Position numbers and translations under genes: made by a program
From: Methylobacillus caricis
Lineage (GTDB): Bacteria > Pseudomonadota > Gammaproteobacteria > Burkholderiales > Methylophilaceae
Assembly (NCBI RefSeq): GCF_020532705.1
Contig: NZ_JAJAVD010000001.1
Span: 1,116,001 to 1,180,000, forward strand
Direction: 5' to 3'
Length of the DNA stretch: 64,000 nt
Shown: positions 9,063 to 20,069 of the stretch, in pieces
Position numbering within the stretch: position 1 is the first letter of the stretch
Layout: every line of letters begins with the position of its first letter
Notes under the pieces: generated by a model
What the model was told of the DNA's origin: nothing
Database searches by the model: none
What the model saw: the letters and a program-made list of their open reading frames with translations, nothing else

Positions 9063-9938
9063 ATGGCTGAAATTACCGCAAGCATGGTAAAAGAGTTGCG
9101 TGAGCGTACTGATGCGCCAATGATGGACTGCAAAAAGGCGCTGACTGAGGCCGAGGGTGATATGGCACGTGCAGAGGAAATCCTGCGCGTACGTTTTGGC
9201 AACAAGGCTAGCAAGGCTGCTGGCCGTGTTGCTGCTGAAGGTATCATTGCTGTTAGCATTAATTCCGATGGCAAGTCTGGCGCGATTGTTGAAGTGAACT
9301 CTGAAACTGACTTCTGTGCAAAGAATGCGGACTTCCTTACATTTACAAACAACGTGGCTGACGCGATTGCCAAGCACAATCCAGCGGATGTTGCTGCGCT
9401 GGCAGGCCTTGCAATTGACGGCGGTACTGTCGAAGATGTCCGCACGCAGCTCGTGGGCAAGATTGGTGAAAACATCAGCGTACGTCGCTTTGTGAGCGGT
9501 GCAGCCAAGGGCAAGCTGGTAAGCTATGTGCACGGCGGCAAGATCGGTGTGTTGGTTGATGTGGTTGGTGGCGATGATAATCTGGGCAAGGACATTGCCA
9601 TGCATATTGCAGCAGCCAAGCCTAAGTCTCTAGATGCCAGCGGTATTGGTGCAGAGCTGATCGAGGCTGAGCGCCGTGTTGCTATAGAAAAGGCAAAGGA
9701 AGCCGGCAAGCCAGAAGCCATGCTGGACAAGATTGCCGACGGTACCGTACAGAAATTCCTGAAGGAAGTGACTCTGTTGAGCCAGCCTTTCGTCAAGGAC
9801 GACAAGCAAACTATCGAGCAGTTGTTGAAGTCGCAAAATGCCAGTGTCGCTTCTTTCACCATGTATGTGGTGGGTGAGGGCATTGAAAAGGTTGTGACCG
9901 ATTTTGCTGCTGAAGTAGCTGCTGCTGCAAAGGTCTAA
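9063..9938 (+). CDS. tsf: Translation elongation factor Ts
   Basis: A 291-residue guanine nucleotide exchange factor for EF-Tu. The N-terminal UBA-like part has [20 protein letters not shown] (residues 8-27), and the core has the TDF motif in [12 protein letters not shown] (about 77-88), which contacts EF-Tu. [12 protein letters not shown] and HIAAAKP further on are also typical. Ribosome site aaggag lies 6 bp before the ATG. It sits directly behind rpsB and ahead of pyrH, as in most proteobacteria. A long inverted repeat follows the gene at 9982-10015. Confidence 0.98.
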   Translation: MAEITASMVKELRERTDAPMMDCKKALTEAEGDMARAEEILRVRFGNKASKAAGRVAAEGIIAVSINSDGKSGAIVEVNSETDFCAKNADFLTFTNNVADAIAKHNPADVAALAGLAIDGGTVEDVRTQLVGKIGENISVRRFVSGAAKGKLVSYVHGGKIGVLVDVVGGDDNLGKDIAMHIAAAKPKSLDASGIGAELIEAERRVAIEKAKEAGKPEAMLDKIADGTVQKFLKEVTLLSQPFVKDDKQTIEQLLKSQNASVASFTMYVVGEGIEKVVTDFAAEVAAAAKV

Positions 9939-9981
9939 AGTATTGATTCGCACTCGTTGCGACAATGCTTGAAATAACAGG

Positions 9982-10015
9982 AACGTGAATTATCACTGCA
10001 ATGGTAATTCACGTT
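9982..10015 (+). repeat. 11-bp inverted repeat between tsf and pyrH
   Basis: AACGTGAATTA and TAATTCACGTT are perfect arms around a 12-base loop, with ttt just behind. It lies 43 bp after the tsf stop and 26 bp before the pyrH start. It could be a weak terminator, an RNA processing site or a binding site. Confidence 0.6.
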
Positions 10016-10040
10016 TTGCACAACTAGAATAAGGAGCCCC

Positions 10041-10757
10041 ATGAGCACCCCCGCCTATAAACGTATCTTGTTGAAGCTTTCTGGTGAAGCCCTGATGGGT
10101 GATGATAGCTATGGCATAAACCGTGCGACTATTTCCCGTATAGTGGAAGAAATCAAGGAAGTGGTAGACCTTGGCGTGCAGGTTGGCGTGGTGATTGGTG
10201 GTGGTAATATTTTTCGTGGCGTAGCGCCTGCTGCCGAAGGCATGGATAGGGCAACTGCCGATTACATGGGCATGCTGGCAACAGTCATGAACGCACTTGC
10301 CCTGCAGGATGCGATGCGGCATGTGGGGCTGGTTAGCCGTGTACAATCTGCACTCAATATTGAGCAGGTGGCAGAGCCGTATATTCGGGGCAAGGCCATC
10401 CGGTATCTCGAGGAAGGCCGTGTCGTGATTTTTGGCGCAGGTACCGGCAATCCGTTCTTCACCACTGATACTGCAGCTGCGTTACGTGGCATGGAGATCA
10501 ATGCCGAGATCGTGCTCAAGGCCACCAAGGTTGATGGTGTCTATACTGATGATCCAAAAACCAACCCGGAAGCCATGCGCTACAAGACTCTGAGTTTTGA
10601 TGAGGCGATTGTTAAAAACCTGAAGGTCATGGATGCAACAGCACTGACTTTGTGCCGTGATCAGAAGTTACCAATATCCGTGTTCAGCATCTTCCGGCAG
10701 GGAGCGTTGAAGCGGGTCGTGATGGGCGAAGACGAGGGAACCAAGGTTTTACCTTAA
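10041..10757 (+). CDS. pyrH: UMP kinase
   Basis: A 238-residue cytoplasmic kinase making UDP from UMP in pyrimidine nucleotide synthesis. It belongs to the bacterial amino-acid-kinase fold. The phosphate-binding start [15 protein letters not shown] (residues 6-20), the GGGNIFRG loop (about 53-60) and the [20 protein letters not shown] helix region are hallmarks, as is [13 protein letters not shown] (about 162-174). The ribosome site aaggag is well placed. The gene lies in the tsf-pyrH-frr order conserved across proteobacteria. Confidence 0.97.
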   Translation: MSTPAYKRILLKLSGEALMGDDSYGINRATISRIVEEIKEVVDLGVQVGVVIGGGNIFRGVAPAAEGMDRATADYMGMLATVMNALALQDAMRHVGLVSRVQSALNIEQVAEPYIRGKAIRYLEEGRVVIFGAGTGNPFFTTDTAAALRGMEINAEIVLKATKVDGVYTDDPKTNPEAMRYKTLSFDEAIVKNLKVMDATALTLCRDQKLPISVFSIFRQGALKRVVMGEDEGTKVLP

Positions 10758-10789
10758 CCCGATATATTCGCAACATGCAGGAGATAAAA

Positions 10790-11347
10790 ATGATACAAGA
10801 CGTAAAAAGCACTGCAGACCAGAAAATGCAGAAATCTATTGAAGCGCTCAAGACCGACTTGAGTAAAGTACGTACTGGCCGTGCACATACCGGCTTGCTT
10901 GACCACGTGATGGTTGAATATTATGGCTCTATGGTTGCCATTAACCAGGTAGCCAATGTCAGTTTGGGTGATGCCCGCACGCTGAATGTACAGGCGTATG
11001 AAAAGAACATGACAGCCAAGGTGGAGAAAGCCATCCGCGATTCCGATCTTGGTCTGAATCCTGCCACCAATGGCGACATGATCCGCGTGCCTATGCCAAT
11101 GCTGACTGAAGAGCGCAGGCGTGATCTGATCAAGGTCGTGCGTAGTGAAAGCGAAAACGCCAAGGTGGCAGTACGCAATATACGTCGCGATGCCAATGAT
11201 GCCTTGAAGAAACTGGTGAAGGATAAGGAAGCCAGTGAGGATGATGAGCGCCGTGCGCAAGATGAAGTGCAGAAGCTGACAGACAAGTATGTAGCGGAGA
11301 TTGATAAGTTGCTGCAAACCAAAGAAGCTGAATTAATGGCGGTTTAA
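10790..11347 (+). CDS. frr: Ribosome recycling factor
   Basis: A 185-residue protein that splits post-termination ribosomes together with EF-G. The ATG at 10790 follows an AGGAG ribosome site at 10779-10783 and gives the family's standard length; the ATG 15 bp upstream overlaps that site and is rejected. Typical motifs are [18 protein letters not shown] (about residues 22-39) and PPxT-like region [13 protein letters not shown] (about 102-114). It is followed by uppS after a 56-bp gap and is part of the same transcription direction. Confidence 0.97.
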   Translation: MIQDVKSTADQKMQKSIEALKTDLSKVRTGRAHTGLLDHVMVEYYGSMVAINQVANVSLGDARTLNVQAYEKNMTAKVEKAIRDSDLGLNPATNGDMIRVPMPMLTEERRRDLIKVVRSESENAKVAVRNIRRDANDALKKLVKDKEASEDDERRAQDEVQKLTDKYVAEIDKLLQTKEAELMAV

Positions 11348-11403
11348 TGGCTGCTTTTGCGGCCATCTGCTTTCGTTATCGTAATTATCTCACGGAGCAT
11401 TGA

Positions 11404-12156
11404 GTGGCACTTTTTTCCAGCTCCACCCAGACTGTACCTGTGACGGGTGAGATTCCCCAGCACATTGCCGTCATCATGGACGGTAATGGCCGCTGGGCAA
11501 AGAAACGTTTTCTCCCCCGGGTTGCCGGTCATAAGCGAGGCGTTGAAGTCGTCCGTGAAGTCGTCAGGCAATGTGCCAACAGTGGCGTAAAATACCTGAC
11601 TTTATTTGCGTTCAGCAGCGAAAACTGGCGACGCCCCAGCGATGAGGTAAGTTTCCTGATGGGACTCTTTATGGAGGCACTGCAACAGGAAGTCGGCAAG
11701 CTGGCTGAAAATAATATCCGCCTGGTCATGATAGGCGACCGTTCGCGTTTTGACCCTGCGTTGACGGCCAAGATTGGTGAAGCTGAAGCCCAAACACAAG
11801 CGAATGATGGTTTGACGCTGACCATTGCCGCCAATTATGGTGGCCGTTGGGATGTAATGCAGGCCGTCAAGCGCCTGTTGCAGGATAAGCCTCAGTTGGC
11901 TGACAGCTTCACTGAAGAAGACCTGTCCGCTTATCTCAGCATGCATTACGCCCCTGAGCCTGACCTGTTCATTCGTACTGGTGGCGAACAACGCATCAGC
12001 AACTTTCTGCTATGGCAATTGGCCTACAGCGAACTCTATTTCACTGAAACCTTGTGGCCGGATTTTGACGCGGCTGCATTCAAGCTGGCGATTGACTCAT
12101 ATCAGCAACGCGAGCGTCGTTTTGGTCGTACAAGCGAACAGTTGGTGAATAACTAA
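11404..12156 (+). CDS. uppS: Undecaprenyl diphosphate synthase (cis-prenyltransferase)
   Basis: Condenses isopentenyl diphosphate units onto farnesyl diphosphate to make the C55 carrier lipid for peptidoglycan and LPS. The catalytic aspartate lies in [11 protein letters not shown] (D26), and the C-terminal part has [19 protein letters not shown] and the E[11 protein letters not shown] region. The start is GTG with a cggag ribosome site; the next ATG is inside the active-site motif, so GTG must be used. The length of 250 residues is normal. The gene order uppS-cdsA-dxr differs from the dxr-uppS-cdsA order of Escherichia coli. Confidence 0.96.
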   Translation: MALFSSSTQTVPVTGEIPQHIAVIMDGNGRWAKKRFLPRVAGHKRGVEVVREVVRQCANSGVKYLTLFAFSSENWRRPSDEVSFLMGLFMEALQQEVGKLAENNIRLVMIGDRSRFDPALTAKIGEAEAQTQANDGLTLTIAANYGGRWDVMQAVKRLLQDKPQLADSFTEEDLSAYLSMHYAPEPDLFIRTGGEQRISNFLLWQLAYSELYFTETLWPDFDAAAFKLAIDSYQQRERRFGRTSEQLVNN

Positions 12157-12159
12157 ATT

Positions 12160-12987
12160 ATGCTTAAAACCCGCCTGCTGACGGCAGCTATCCTGATCCC
12201 GCTTTTCCTTGCAGTATTGTTCCTGCTTCCTGACCCTTATTGGTCGCTACTGATGCTTGTTGCAGCAGGGGCAGGATTATGGGAATGGTCCGGCATGGCT
12301 AGGTTCAAGTTGTCCGTCCGTTATCTTTACGTTGCAGCGGCTATGGTAGGCGGAGTGTTCCTTACTTTCTGGCGCGGGCCAGAAAATGCTTTTCTGCAAG
12401 AATATAGTATCTACTGGGGGCTCTTGTCTGCGGTAATTTTCTGGGTGCTTCTAGTGCCTGTTTGGCTAGCTACCCGCGCCCATATTAAAAATATTTACCT
12501 GATGATGTTGGCCGGCTGGCTGATAGTCATCCCTCTGTGGCTTGCCCTGGTAAGCTTGCGTGGCATCAGTCCCTGGCTGCTTCTGGGCTTGATGCTCGCA
12601 GTATGGATTGCTGACAGTGCAGCCTATTTTGCCGGCAAGCGTTTTGGCAAACGCAAATTAGCCATCAACATCAGTCCGGGGAAAACCTGGGAAGGTGTAT
12701 TGGGGGCCTGGGTGGTAGTTAGTCTCTATGGGCTTGCCCTTTGTCTGTCTTTGGATATCAGTTTCTGGCTGATTGTTGGTTTTTGGGGAATGACAATACT
12801 CAGCATTATGGGAGATCTGCTGGAGTCGCTGATCAAGCGCCAGGCCGGTCTCAAGGATAGCGGCAGCCTGCTGCCTGGCCATGGCGGTATCCTGGACCGC
12901 GTTGATGGATTGACTTCCAGCCTGCCACTGGCGGCATTCTTTATTTACTTCCCACTTTATTATCAAGCATGGATGCATTCCGCGTGA
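12160..12987 (+). CDS. cdsA: Phosphatidate cytidylyltransferase (CDP-diglyceride synthase)
   Basis: A 275-residue inner-membrane enzyme that makes CDP-diacylglycerol from phosphatidate and CTP, the branch point of phospholipid synthesis. The protein has about eight hydrophobic segments. The signature near the C-terminus, [16 protein letters not shown] followed by [14 protein letters not shown] (about residues 222-251), includes the metal and CTP binding residues. The start lies 3 bp after uppS and its end overlaps dxr by 19 bp, so translation of these genes is likely coupled. Confidence 0.96.
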   Translation: MLKTRLLTAAILIPLFLAVLFLLPDPYWSLLMLVAAGAGLWEWSGMARFKLSVRYLYVAAAMVGGVFLTFWRGPENAFLQEYSIYWGLLSAVIFWVLLVPVWLATRAHIKNIYLMMLAGWLIVIPLWLALVSLRGISPWLLLGLMLAVWIADSAAYFAGKRFGKRKLAINISPGKTWEGVLGAWVVVSLYGLALCLSLDISFWLIVGFWGMTILSIMGDLLESLIKRQAGLKDSGSLLPGHGGILDRVDGLTSSLPLAAFFIYFPLYYQAWMHSA

Positions 12988-14174
12988 TCAAGCCCAAGAC
13001 TCAAAATGTCACTATTCTGGGTGCGACTGGCACCATAGGGCTTAACACGCTCGATGTGATTTCCCGTCACGCAGAGCAGTTTCACGTGTTTGCGTTGACT
13101 GCGCACTCGCGTGTAGACGAGCTCGCAGAACTTTGCCTCAAATTCAAGCCACGGTTCGCGGTAATGCTTGAGGACAATGCCGCTGAAAGGCTGGCTGTGA
13201 AGTTGCTGGGTACCGATACCATAGTCTTGTCGGGTCTGGCTGCACTTGAAGAAGTTTCTGCGCATGCTGATGTGGATATCGTCATGGCTGCGATTGTTGG
13301 TGCTGCCGGTCTCAAGCCTGCAATGGCTGCCGCTCATGCCGGTAAACGCATTCTTCTGGCCAACAAGGAAACCCTGGTCATGGCCGGTAGTCTTTTCATG
13401 CGCGCCGTGGAGCAGGGAGGCGCTACCTTGTTGCCCATAGATAGCGAGCATAATGCCATTTTCCAGGTCATGCCTCCCCAGAGGCTGGCACATCTGGGTG
13501 ATGGGGGCGTGAGGCGCATTCTCCTCACGGCTTCTGGGGGCCCATTCCGCAATGCCAGTACCGCCGAGTTGCTTGCGGTAACGCCGGCCCAGGCCCTTAA
13601 TCATCCCAACTGGGTGATGGGCCCCAAGATTACCGTTGACTCTGCCACCCTTATGAATAAAGGGCTGGAAGTCATAGAAGCACACTGGTTGTTCAATGCT
13701 CCTGCCGAGAAGATTGAAGTAGTCGTGCATCCACAAAGTGTGATTCATTCCATGGTCGAGTACGTGGACGGCTCAGTACTGGCTCAAATGGGTAATCCTG
13801 ACATGCGCACGCCGATTGCGTATGGCCTGGGCTATCCAGATCGCCTAGACGGCGGCGTAACGGCCCTGGACCTGTTCAAGGTTGCCAGGCTGGATTTTGA
13901 AGCTCCCGACACCGGGCGCTTTCCTTGTTTGGGATTGGCTTTTGACGCGCTAAGGCAAGGGGGCACAGCTCCTGCCATACTCAATGCTGCCAATGAAGTG
14001 GCAGTAGAGGCTTTCCTCAACGGAAATATCGGTTTCCTGGATATTCCACGCCTGATTGAGTTCGTCATGGGCACACTCACGATAGAGCCTGTCAGTTCGT
14101 TGGAGCAGTTGGTGGCTGTGGATGAGCTAGCCCGGGTAACTGCCAAGGAATGGAGACAACTCGAAGTATGCTGA
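12969..14174 (+). CDS. dxr: 1-deoxy-D-xylulose 5-phosphate reductoisomerase
   Basis: The second step of the MEP isoprenoid pathway: converts DXP to 2-C-methyl-D-erythritol 4-phosphate with NADPH. The NADPH loop reads GATGTIG (residues 18-24; commonly GATGSIG). Also visible are [24 protein letters not shown] with the metal-binding D and E residues, LTASGGPF, and the [14 protein letters not shown] region. The 401-residue length is normal. The start overlaps cdsA by 19 bp, and the stop overlaps the rseP start, so the gene is embedded in a tightly coupled operon. Confidence 0.97.
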   Translation: MDAFRVIKPKTQNVTILGATGTIGLNTLDVISRHAEQFHVFALTAHSRVDELAELCLKFKPRFAVMLEDNAAERLAVKLLGTDTIVLSGLAALEEVSAHADVDIVMAAIVGAAGLKPAMAAAHAGKRILLANKETLVMAGSLFMRAVEQGGATLLPIDSEHNAIFQVMPPQRLAHLGDGGVRRILLTASGGPFRNASTAELLAVTPAQALNHPNWVMGPKITVDSATLMNKGLEVIEAHWLFNAPAEKIEVVVHPQSVIHSMVEYVDGSVLAQMGNPDMRTPIAYGLGYPDRLDGGVTALDLFKVARLDFEAPDTGRFPCLGLAFDALRQGGTAPAILNAANEVAVEAFLNGNIGFLDIPRLIEFVMGTLTIEPVSSLEQLVAVDELARVTAKEWRQLEVC

Positions 14175-15541
14175 CCTTGCTTGCATTTATTGTCACTCTC
14201 GGCATATTGATCGCGGTGCATGAGTATGGCCACTTCCAGGTTGCACGCTGGTGCAATGTCAAAGTCCTGAGATTCTCCCTGGGTTTTGGCAAGCCTTTCT
14301 ATAAGAGGCGGTTTGGCAAGGACAATACCGAGTTTGTAATCTCGGTTCTGCCTTTTGGTGGTTACGTCAAGATGCTGGATGAGCGTGAGCTGCCTGAAGG
14401 TGAGAAAGTGGCGCTTGATGCAGTCGACTTGCCTCGAGCCTTCAATCGCCAGTCTGTCTGGAAACGTATAGCCATAGTATCTGCCGGCCCTGCAGCCAAT
14501 TTATTGTTGGCGATTTTTCTCTACTGGGTATTGTTCATGCATGGAGTGGCCGGAATCAAGCCGTTGCTTGGCGATATTCCTGCTGACAGTCCCGCTGCAA
14601 AAGCCGGGTTGCAGTCTGGCGAATTGATCCAGTCAGTGGCAGGTGAACCTGTAGCCAGCTGGCAGGATGTACGTTGGATATTGTTGCAAGAGGTAATCAA
14701 GGCGCCAATGGTGGAAATGCGCGTCAAGAATGATTTACAACGCGAAAGCGTACATCAACTGGCATTGGATAGTATAGGCAAGGATGATTTTGAGGAGGAC
14801 TTTCTCGCGAAGCTGGGCCTGGCTCCTTATCGTCCTGTCATGCCGGCCAAGCTCGGGGATATTCTGCAGGATGGTGCTGCGGAAAAAGCAGGACTCAAGA
14901 CAGGTGATCTCGTGATCAGCGTGAATGGCAAGGCAATCAGTGATTGGGAGCAGTTCGTCACTCAGGTGCGCGAACAACCAGGCCAAGCGATGCTGTTGGA
15001 ATTGCAGCGTGATGGCCGGAATATGCAGCTGGCTGTGACCCCGGACATTGTTGATGAAGGAGGCAAGAAAATTGGCCGTATCGGGGCTGGCTATGCGATG
15101 GATCAGGCTGAAATTGACAAGATGACCGTCCTGGTGAGTTACGGCCCTTTACAATCATTTACCAGTGCCGTGAACAAGACATGGGAAACCTCCGTATTCA
15201 GCATCAAGATGCTGGCGCGCATGGTGACTGGTGAGGCTTCCTGGAAGGGTGTAAGCGGGCCGGTGACCATTGCAAGTTATGCGGGGCAAAGTGCGCATGT
15301 CGGCTGGAAGTCATTCATTGGTTTCCTGGCGTTGATCAGCATCAGCCTTGGAGTGTTAAATCTGTTGCCTGTGCCAGTGTTGGACGGGGGGCATTTGTTG
15401 TATTATACGATAGAGATTTTCAAGGGCAGTCCGGTTTCCGAAGCCGTAATGGAGGCGGGGCAACGCATAGGATTGACTATTCTGGCATTGCTGATGGCAG
15501 TGGCTTTTTACAATGACTTTACCAGGTTTATAACAGGTTGA
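14168..15541 (+). CDS. rseP: RIP-type zinc metalloprotease RseP
   Basis: An inner-membrane site-2 protease that cuts the anti-sigma factor RseA during the sigma-E envelope stress response. The catalytic HEYGH motif is at residues 18-22 in the first membrane segment. Two PDZ domains occupy the periplasmic region (about 110-290), and the third zinc ligand lies in [13 protein letters not shown] (about 401-413) in a C-terminal membrane segment. I chose the ATG at 14168, which overlaps the dxr stop and puts the HExxH at its normal distance from the N-terminus; the upstream ATG would add six residues. bamA follows at once, an arrangement typical for envelope biogenesis. Confidence 0.95.
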   Translation: MLTLLAFIVTLGILIAVHEYGHFQVARWCNVKVLRFSLGFGKPFYKRRFGKDNTEFVISVLPFGGYVKMLDERELPEGEKVALDAVDLPRAFNRQSVWKRIAIVSAGPAANLLLAIFLYWVLFMHGVAGIKPLLGDIPADSPAAKAGLQSGELIQSVAGEPVASWQDVRWILLQEVIKAPMVEMRVKNDLQRESVHQLALDSIGKDDFEEDFLAKLGLAPYRPVMPAKLGDILQDGAAEKAGLKTGDLVISVNGKAISDWEQFVTQVREQPGQAMLLELQRDGRNMQLAVTPDIVDEGGKKIGRIGAGYAMDQAEIDKMTVLVSYGPLQSFTSAVNKTWETSVFSIKMLARMVTGEASWKGVSGPVTIASYAGQSAHVGWKSFIGFLALISISLGVLNLLPVPVLDGGHLLYYTIEIFKGSPVSEAVMEAGQRIGLTILALLMAVAFYNDFTRFITG

Positions 15542-15546
15542 TCTTA

Positions 15547-17919
15547 ATGAAGTTTGGCATGAAGCTTAAACATATCCCGCTACTGATTCTCGGACTTTAC
15601 TCCACATCAGCCCTGGCCCAGGATCCATTCGTCGTCAAGGATATACGCGTTGAAGGCCTGCAGCGTACTGAAGCTGGGACGGTCTTTAATTACCTGCCGG
15701 TGCGTGTGGGCGATACCATGACGGATGAAAAAGCCACCCAGGCGATCAAATCCCTTTATGGCACAGGTTTTTTCAAGGATGTGCGTATCGAATCAGATAG
15801 CGGCATTCTGGTGGTCATGGTACAAGAGCGTTCAGCAATTGCTCAGATTACCTTCAATGGCAACAAGTCCTTTCCTAGTGACAAGATGAAGGATGGCCTC
15901 AAGCAGATCGGTTTGGCCGAGGGCCTGATTTTTGACCAGTCCATGCTGGATCGCGCAGAACAGGAAATCAAGCGTCAGTATTTGTCTCAGGGCAAGTACG
16001 GCGCCTCGGTCAAGACTTCGGTCAGCCCGCTTGAGCGTAACCGTGTGGCGGTGCGCTTTGATATTGAGGAAGGTGCGGTTTCCAAGATCCGCAATATCAA
16101 TATTGTTGGCAACACTGAGTTTACCCAGGAGCAGTTGCTGGAAAAGCTGACGCTGACAACGCCGAACTGGTTGACCTGGTGGAACAAGAATGACCAGTAT
16201 TCCAAGCAGAAGCTGACCGCCGACCTCGAGACGTTGCGTTCTTTCTACATGAACCAGGGTTACCTTGAGTTTAATATTGACTCCACTCAGGTATCCATTA
16301 CACCAGATAAACGCGATATCTACATCACGGTTAATGTTACCGAAGGTGAAAAATACACGGTGACAGATGTCAAGCTGGCCGGTGAGATGTTGATTCCCGA
16401 AACCGAGGCACGCAACCTGATTTCAGTGGCGCCAGGTGAGATATTCAACCGTCAGCGTGTGACCGAGTCCAGCAAGGCGATTAATGACCGCCTGGGAAAT
16501 GACGGTTATGCCTTTTCCAATGTCAATGCCGTGCCAGAAGTGGATAAGGACAATCATACGGTTGCATTTACTTTCTTTATCGATCCTGGTCGAAGAGTGT
16601 ATGTACGCCGTATCAACTTGACGGGCAACACCCGTACCCGTGATGAAGTATTGCGCCGTGAAATGCGCCAGCTGGAGTCTGCATGGTATGGAGCTGACAA
16701 GATAGAGCGTTCCAAGCAGCGTCTTGAGCGCTTGCAATTCTTCTCTGACGTGAATGTTGAAACCCCGGCAGTTCCTGGTACCACTGATCAGGTTGACCTC
16801 AATATCAATGTGACCGAACGCTCAACCGGCAGTGTCATGTTTGGTGCTGGCCTTTCCAGTTATGAAGGGGTGGTACTGGGGGTAACGGTCAACCAGAACA
16901 ACTTCCTGGGCACTGGTAACCGTGTTGCTGCTCAAGTGAATACTGGTCGTATCAATACCGTGTACTCACTGACCTACACCGATCCATACTTCACGCCTGA
17001 TGGCGTGAGCCGTGGATTCAATGTCTATCGCCGTGATGTCGATACGACATATCTCAGAACTGGTGATTACAAGACGTCATCCTTTGGAGCAGGGGTCAAC
17101 TTTGGCATGCCGCTGAATGAGCGCGATTCTGTCAATGCTGGCCTGACATTTGACTATACCGATGTTGAACTGACTAGCAATAGTCCACCACAGTTTCAAC
17201 GTTATTGCAGTAACTCTGAAGAAAGTAATGGATGTAGCAATTCTTCTTGGTTCGCAAGCCTGGGATGGGCGCATGATACGCGTGACAATATCATGTTCCC
17301 CAACAAGGGCGTGCTCCAGCGCATCAGTACTGAAATCGGGCTGCCCGGCCTTGATTTGCAATATTATAAAGTTGAATACAAGCACTCATGGTATAAGGAT
17401 ATCAGCAAGAGTGTGACCTTCATGCTGAATGGTGAAATCGGCTATGGCAATACCTATGGCGACAAGGATTATCCGTTCTTCAAGAATTTCTACGCAGGTG
17501 GTGTGAACTCTGTGCGCGGCTACGAACAAAGTTCGATTGGCCCGCGTATTTATGATGTGAATGGCAATTACCGTGATTTTGCTGCAGGTGGTACCAAGCG
17601 CTTGCTGGGTAACGCGGAACTTTATTTCCCGATTCCGGGCATGAAGGATAACAATGCACTTCGTTTGAGCGCATTTGTTGATGCCGGATCTATTGCTGGC
17701 GATGGTATTGATGAATCAGCAGCTTGTTTTGATCGAAGAGGTAATGTATCAGGTTGCCCTTACTCGACAAGTTTGAGTGACATTCGTTATTCAACAGGTA
17801 TTGGTGTGAGCTGGCTCTCGCCATTTGGACCTATCAAGCTGGTATTGGCCAAGCCTTTGAACAAGCAAGACGGTGATAGAACCCAGATGTTGCAGTTCCA
17901 GATGGGATCTCAGTTCTAA
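15547..17919 (+). CDS. bamA: Outer membrane protein assembly factor BamA
   Basis: The core of the BAM complex, which inserts beta-barrel proteins in the outer membrane. The 790-residue precursor has a signal peptide ending at ALA-QDPF, five POTRA domains (about residues 22-420) and a 16-strand barrel. The lid-lock motif reads SVRGYEQSS (usually VRGF), and the last residue is a phenylalanine, as expected for an outer membrane protein. The ATG at 15547 is chosen over the TTG that overlaps the rseP stop. skp follows, as in most proteobacteria. Confidence 0.96.
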   Translation: MKFGMKLKHIPLLILGLYSTSALAQDPFVVKDIRVEGLQRTEAGTVFNYLPVRVGDTMTDEKATQAIKSLYGTGFFKDVRIESDSGILVVMVQERSAIAQITFNGNKSFPSDKMKDGLKQIGLAEGLIFDQSMLDRAEQEIKRQYLSQGKYGASVKTSVSPLERNRVAVRFDIEEGAVSKIRNINIVGNTEFTQEQLLEKLTLTTPNWLTWWNKNDQYSKQKLTADLETLRSFYMNQGYLEFNIDSTQVSITPDKRDIYITVNVTEGEKYTVTDVKLAGEMLIPETEARNLISVAPGEIFNRQRVTESSKAINDRLGNDGYAFSNVNAVPEVDKDNHTVAFTFFIDPGRRVYVRRINLTGNTRTRDEVLRREMRQLESAWYGADKIERSKQRLERLQFFSDVNVETPAVPGTTDQVDLNINVTERSTGSVMFGAGLSSYEGVVLGVTVNQNNFLGTGNRVAAQVNTGRINTVYSLTYTDPYFTPDGVSRGFNVYRRDVDTTYLRTGDYKTSSFGAGVNFGMPLNERDSVNAGLTFDYTDVELTSNSPPQFQRYCSNSEESNGCSNSSWFASLGWAHDTRDNIMFPNKGVLQRISTEIGLPGLDLQYYKVEYKHSWYKDISKSVTFMLNGEIGYGNTYGDKDYPFFKNFYAGGVNSVRGYEQSSIGPRIYDVNGNYRDFAAGGTKRLLGNAELYFPIPGMKDNNALRLSAFVDAGSIAGDGIDESAACFDRRGNVSGCPYSTSLSDIRYSTGIGVSWLSPFGPIKLVLAKPLNKQDGDRTQMLQFQMGSQF

Positions 17920-17980
17920 CGGTTTGTTCTAACAGGTAATTTATATTAAGCAGCATTGAGTGAATTTCAGGAGAAGTCAA

Positions 17981-18484
17981 TTGAATAAGTTGTTGAAGAG
18001 TCTGTTGGTGGCTAGTTTGTTGTCATTTGCTGCAAGTACCCAGGCAGCTGAGCTGAAGATCGGGTACGTGCAGGTTGACAAGATCCTGCAGGAAGCCCCG
18101 CAAACGGCTGAAAGTGGCAAGAAACTGGAAAAGGAGTTCGGTCCACGAACTGCAGAACTTGATCGTTTGCAAAAACAGATCAAGGATCTGGAAACAGCAC
18201 TGGACAAGGATAGCTTGACTATCTCTGAAACTGATCGCCGTAACAAGGAGCGTGATGCATCGAATCTCAAAATCGAGTTTCAGCGTAAACAGCGGGAATT
18301 GCGTGAAGATGTGAACCTGCGCAAGAACGAAGAGCTTGGTGTGTTGCAGGACAGAATCAACAAGGCAGTCACTACGGTATCTGAAGCTGAAGGTTATGAC
18401 TTGGTGGTTTATGGTGGTGTTGCCTACGCCAACAAGAAAATCGATATTACCGACAAGGTATTGAAGTCACTGGGCAAGAAGTAA
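17981..18484 (+). CDS. skp: Periplasmic OmpH/Skp-family chaperone
   Basis: A holdase for unfolded outer membrane proteins on the way to BamA. The 167-residue precursor starts with a signal peptide (MNKLLKSLLVASLLSF, cleavage near TQAA-ELKIGYV), followed by IGYVQVDKILQEAPQ and a long charged coiled coil (about residues 45-130) that forms the tentacles. I chose the TTG at 17981 because an AGGAG site lies 7 bp before it; the GTG at 17960 would put seven extra residues before the signal peptide and has the AGGAG inside its reading frame. The gene follows bamA and precedes lpxD, as expected. Confidence 0.9.
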   Translation: MNKLLKSLLVASLLSFAASTQAAELKIGYVQVDKILQEAPQTAESGKKLEKEFGPRTAELDRLQKQIKDLETALDKDSLTISETDRRNKERDASNLKIEFQRKQRELREDVNLRKNEELGVLQDRINKAVTTVSEAEGYDLVVYGGVAYANKKIDITDKVLKSLGKK

Positions 18485-18505
18485 GCTGCGCAGTTAGATT
18501 TTTGC

Positions 18506-19609
18506 ATGAGCATAACCTATTCCCTTCGGGAAATCGTATCCAGGCTGGGAGGGGAGGTAGCTGGTGCTGATGATGTATTGATCAGTCGTGTTGCTTCCCT
18601 TGCCAATGCTCAATCCGGGCATATCAGTTTTCTTACCGATTCCAAATACCGTGTTGTATTGGCAGAAACTAAGGCTAGTGCAGTAATTCTCAAGCCAGAA
18701 CATCGCGATAATACTGATTTGCCATGTATCGTGACGGATAATCCCTATGCCTATTTTGCCAGGGTGTCAGAATTATTGAATCCTGTACCAAGTTATCAGC
18801 CTGGCATAGCTGGGTCAGCTGTCATTGATGTGAGTGCAAAAATTCCAGCGAGCTGTACCATCCTTGCCAATGTTGTCATTGCGGCAGATGTAGTACTCGG
18901 GGAGCATGTGGTAATACATCCTGGTACTGTCATCGGTCTAGGTGTGCAAATTGGCGATGGATGCGTGCTGCAGGCAAATGTCACGGTTTACCATCATTGC
19001 CAGATTGGCAATCATTGCAACATATTCTCTGGCAGCGTGATAGGTGGTGATGGTTTTGGCTATGCACCAGATGACGGGCGATGGGTGAAAATTCCGCAAG
19101 TAGGGCGTGTCATCATCGAGGATAATGTTGATATAGGCGCCAATACCACTATAGATCGTGGTGCATTGGATGACACCATTATCGGGCAGGGCACCAAGAT
19201 TGATAACCTAGTGCAGATAGGCCACAACTGCCGGATAGGGGCGCATAGTGTCATTGCCGGATGTGTCGGTATTGCAGGAAGTGCAATACTGGGTAAGCAT
19301 TGCCGCATTGGCGGTGCGGCAATGATATTGGGTCATCTGGAAATCGCTGATGGCGTGACGGTATCTCCAGGGAGTATGATTACACGCTCCCTGAATAAGG
19401 CGGATACCTATACTGCCCTGATGCCATTCCAGACTCACGACGACTGGCTGAAAACCGCAGCCGGAATTCGTCGCCTGGGAGATTTGGCAGATCGTGTCAA
19501 ACAACTGGAGAAACAGTTGTCCACACTGCAACCTGCTTCACTGGATAGCAAGCAGCCAGATCAAGCAAACAAAACAATAATTGATGTTGAGAAACGAGAA
19601 AAGCCATGA
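18506..19609 (+). CDS. lpxD: UDP-3-O-(3-hydroxyacyl)glucosamine N-acyltransferase
   Basis: The third acylation step of lipid A synthesis, adding a hydroxyacyl chain from ACP to the glucosamine amino group. An N-terminal uridine-binding domain (about residues 1-100, with [11 protein letters not shown]) is followed by a left-handed beta-helix of hexapeptide repeats (about 105-315) that includes [14 protein letters not shown] and QIGHNCRIG with the catalytic histidine. A C-terminal helix (about 325-350) is followed by a charged tail that is longer than usual. The stop overlaps the fabZ start (ATGA), so the two are coupled. Confidence 0.96.
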   Translation: MSITYSLREIVSRLGGEVAGADDVLISRVASLANAQSGHISFLTDSKYRVVLAETKASAVILKPEHRDNTDLPCIVTDNPYAYFARVSELLNPVPSYQPGIAGSAVIDVSAKIPASCTILANVVIAADVVLGEHVVIHPGTVIGLGVQIGDGCVLQANVTVYHHCQIGNHCNIFSGSVIGGDGFGYAPDDGRWVKIPQVGRVIIEDNVDIGANTTIDRGALDDTIIGQGTKIDNLVQIGHNCRIGAHSVIAGCVGIAGSAILGKHCRIGGAAMILGHLEIADGVTVSPGSMITRSLNKADTYTALMPFQTHDDWLKTAAGIRRLGDLADRVKQLEKQLSTLQPASLDSKQPDQANKTIIDVEKREKP

Positions 19610-20067
19610 CTGAACAAGCCTCTACGAGCATGGATATTCATGAAATATTGAATTACCTGCCACACCGCTATCCTTTTGTATTGGTGGATCGTGTGCTTTC
19701 ACTGGAGTTGAATAAAGAGATTGTGGCAGTCAAGAACGTCACCATCAATGAGCCATTTTTCCCTGGCCACTTCCCTTATCATCCAGTAATGCCGGGTGTA
19801 TTGATTGTAGAAGCAATGGCTCAGGCTGCGGCTATCCTGTCTTTCAAGACCATGGATACCAAGCCCAATGACAAATCCGTTTATTATTTTGCCGGTATGG
19901 ACAATGTGCGCTTCAAGAAGCCAGTTTCACCCGGTGACCAGCTTATTCTTAAAGTCAGCATTGATCGCGTTTTGCGTGGGATATGGAAATACAAGGGTCA
20001 AGCACTGGTTGATGATGTCGTCGTTGCCGAGGCAGAGATGATGTGTATCTTGAAGGCGATTGATTAA
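19606..20067 (+). CDS. fabZ: 3-hydroxyacyl-ACP dehydratase FabZ
   Basis: A 153-residue hot-dog-fold dehydratase that makes trans-2-enoyl-ACP in fatty acid elongation. The catalytic histidine and glutamate lie in [20 protein letters not shown] (residues 45-64). [20 protein letters not shown] near the N-terminus is the standard start. Its place between lpxD and lpxA is conserved in Gram-negatives and couples hydroxyacyl-ACP use for lipid A with its use for phospholipids. Confidence 0.97.
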   Translation: MTEQASTSMDIHEILNYLPHRYPFVLVDRVLSLELNKEIVAVKNVTINEPFFPGHFPYHPVMPGVLIVEAMAQAAAILSFKTMDTKPNDKSVYYFAGMDNVRFKKPVSPGDQLILKVSIDRVLRGIWKYKGQALVDDVVVAEAEMMCILKAID

Positions 20068-20069
20068 GC

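Noticed and set aside
8813-9514. A 233-residue minus-strand frame opposite rpsB and tsf
   Set aside because: It covers two certain ribosomal-translation genes and an intergenic terminator; composition is Ser/Thr/Ala-rich as expected for a shadow.
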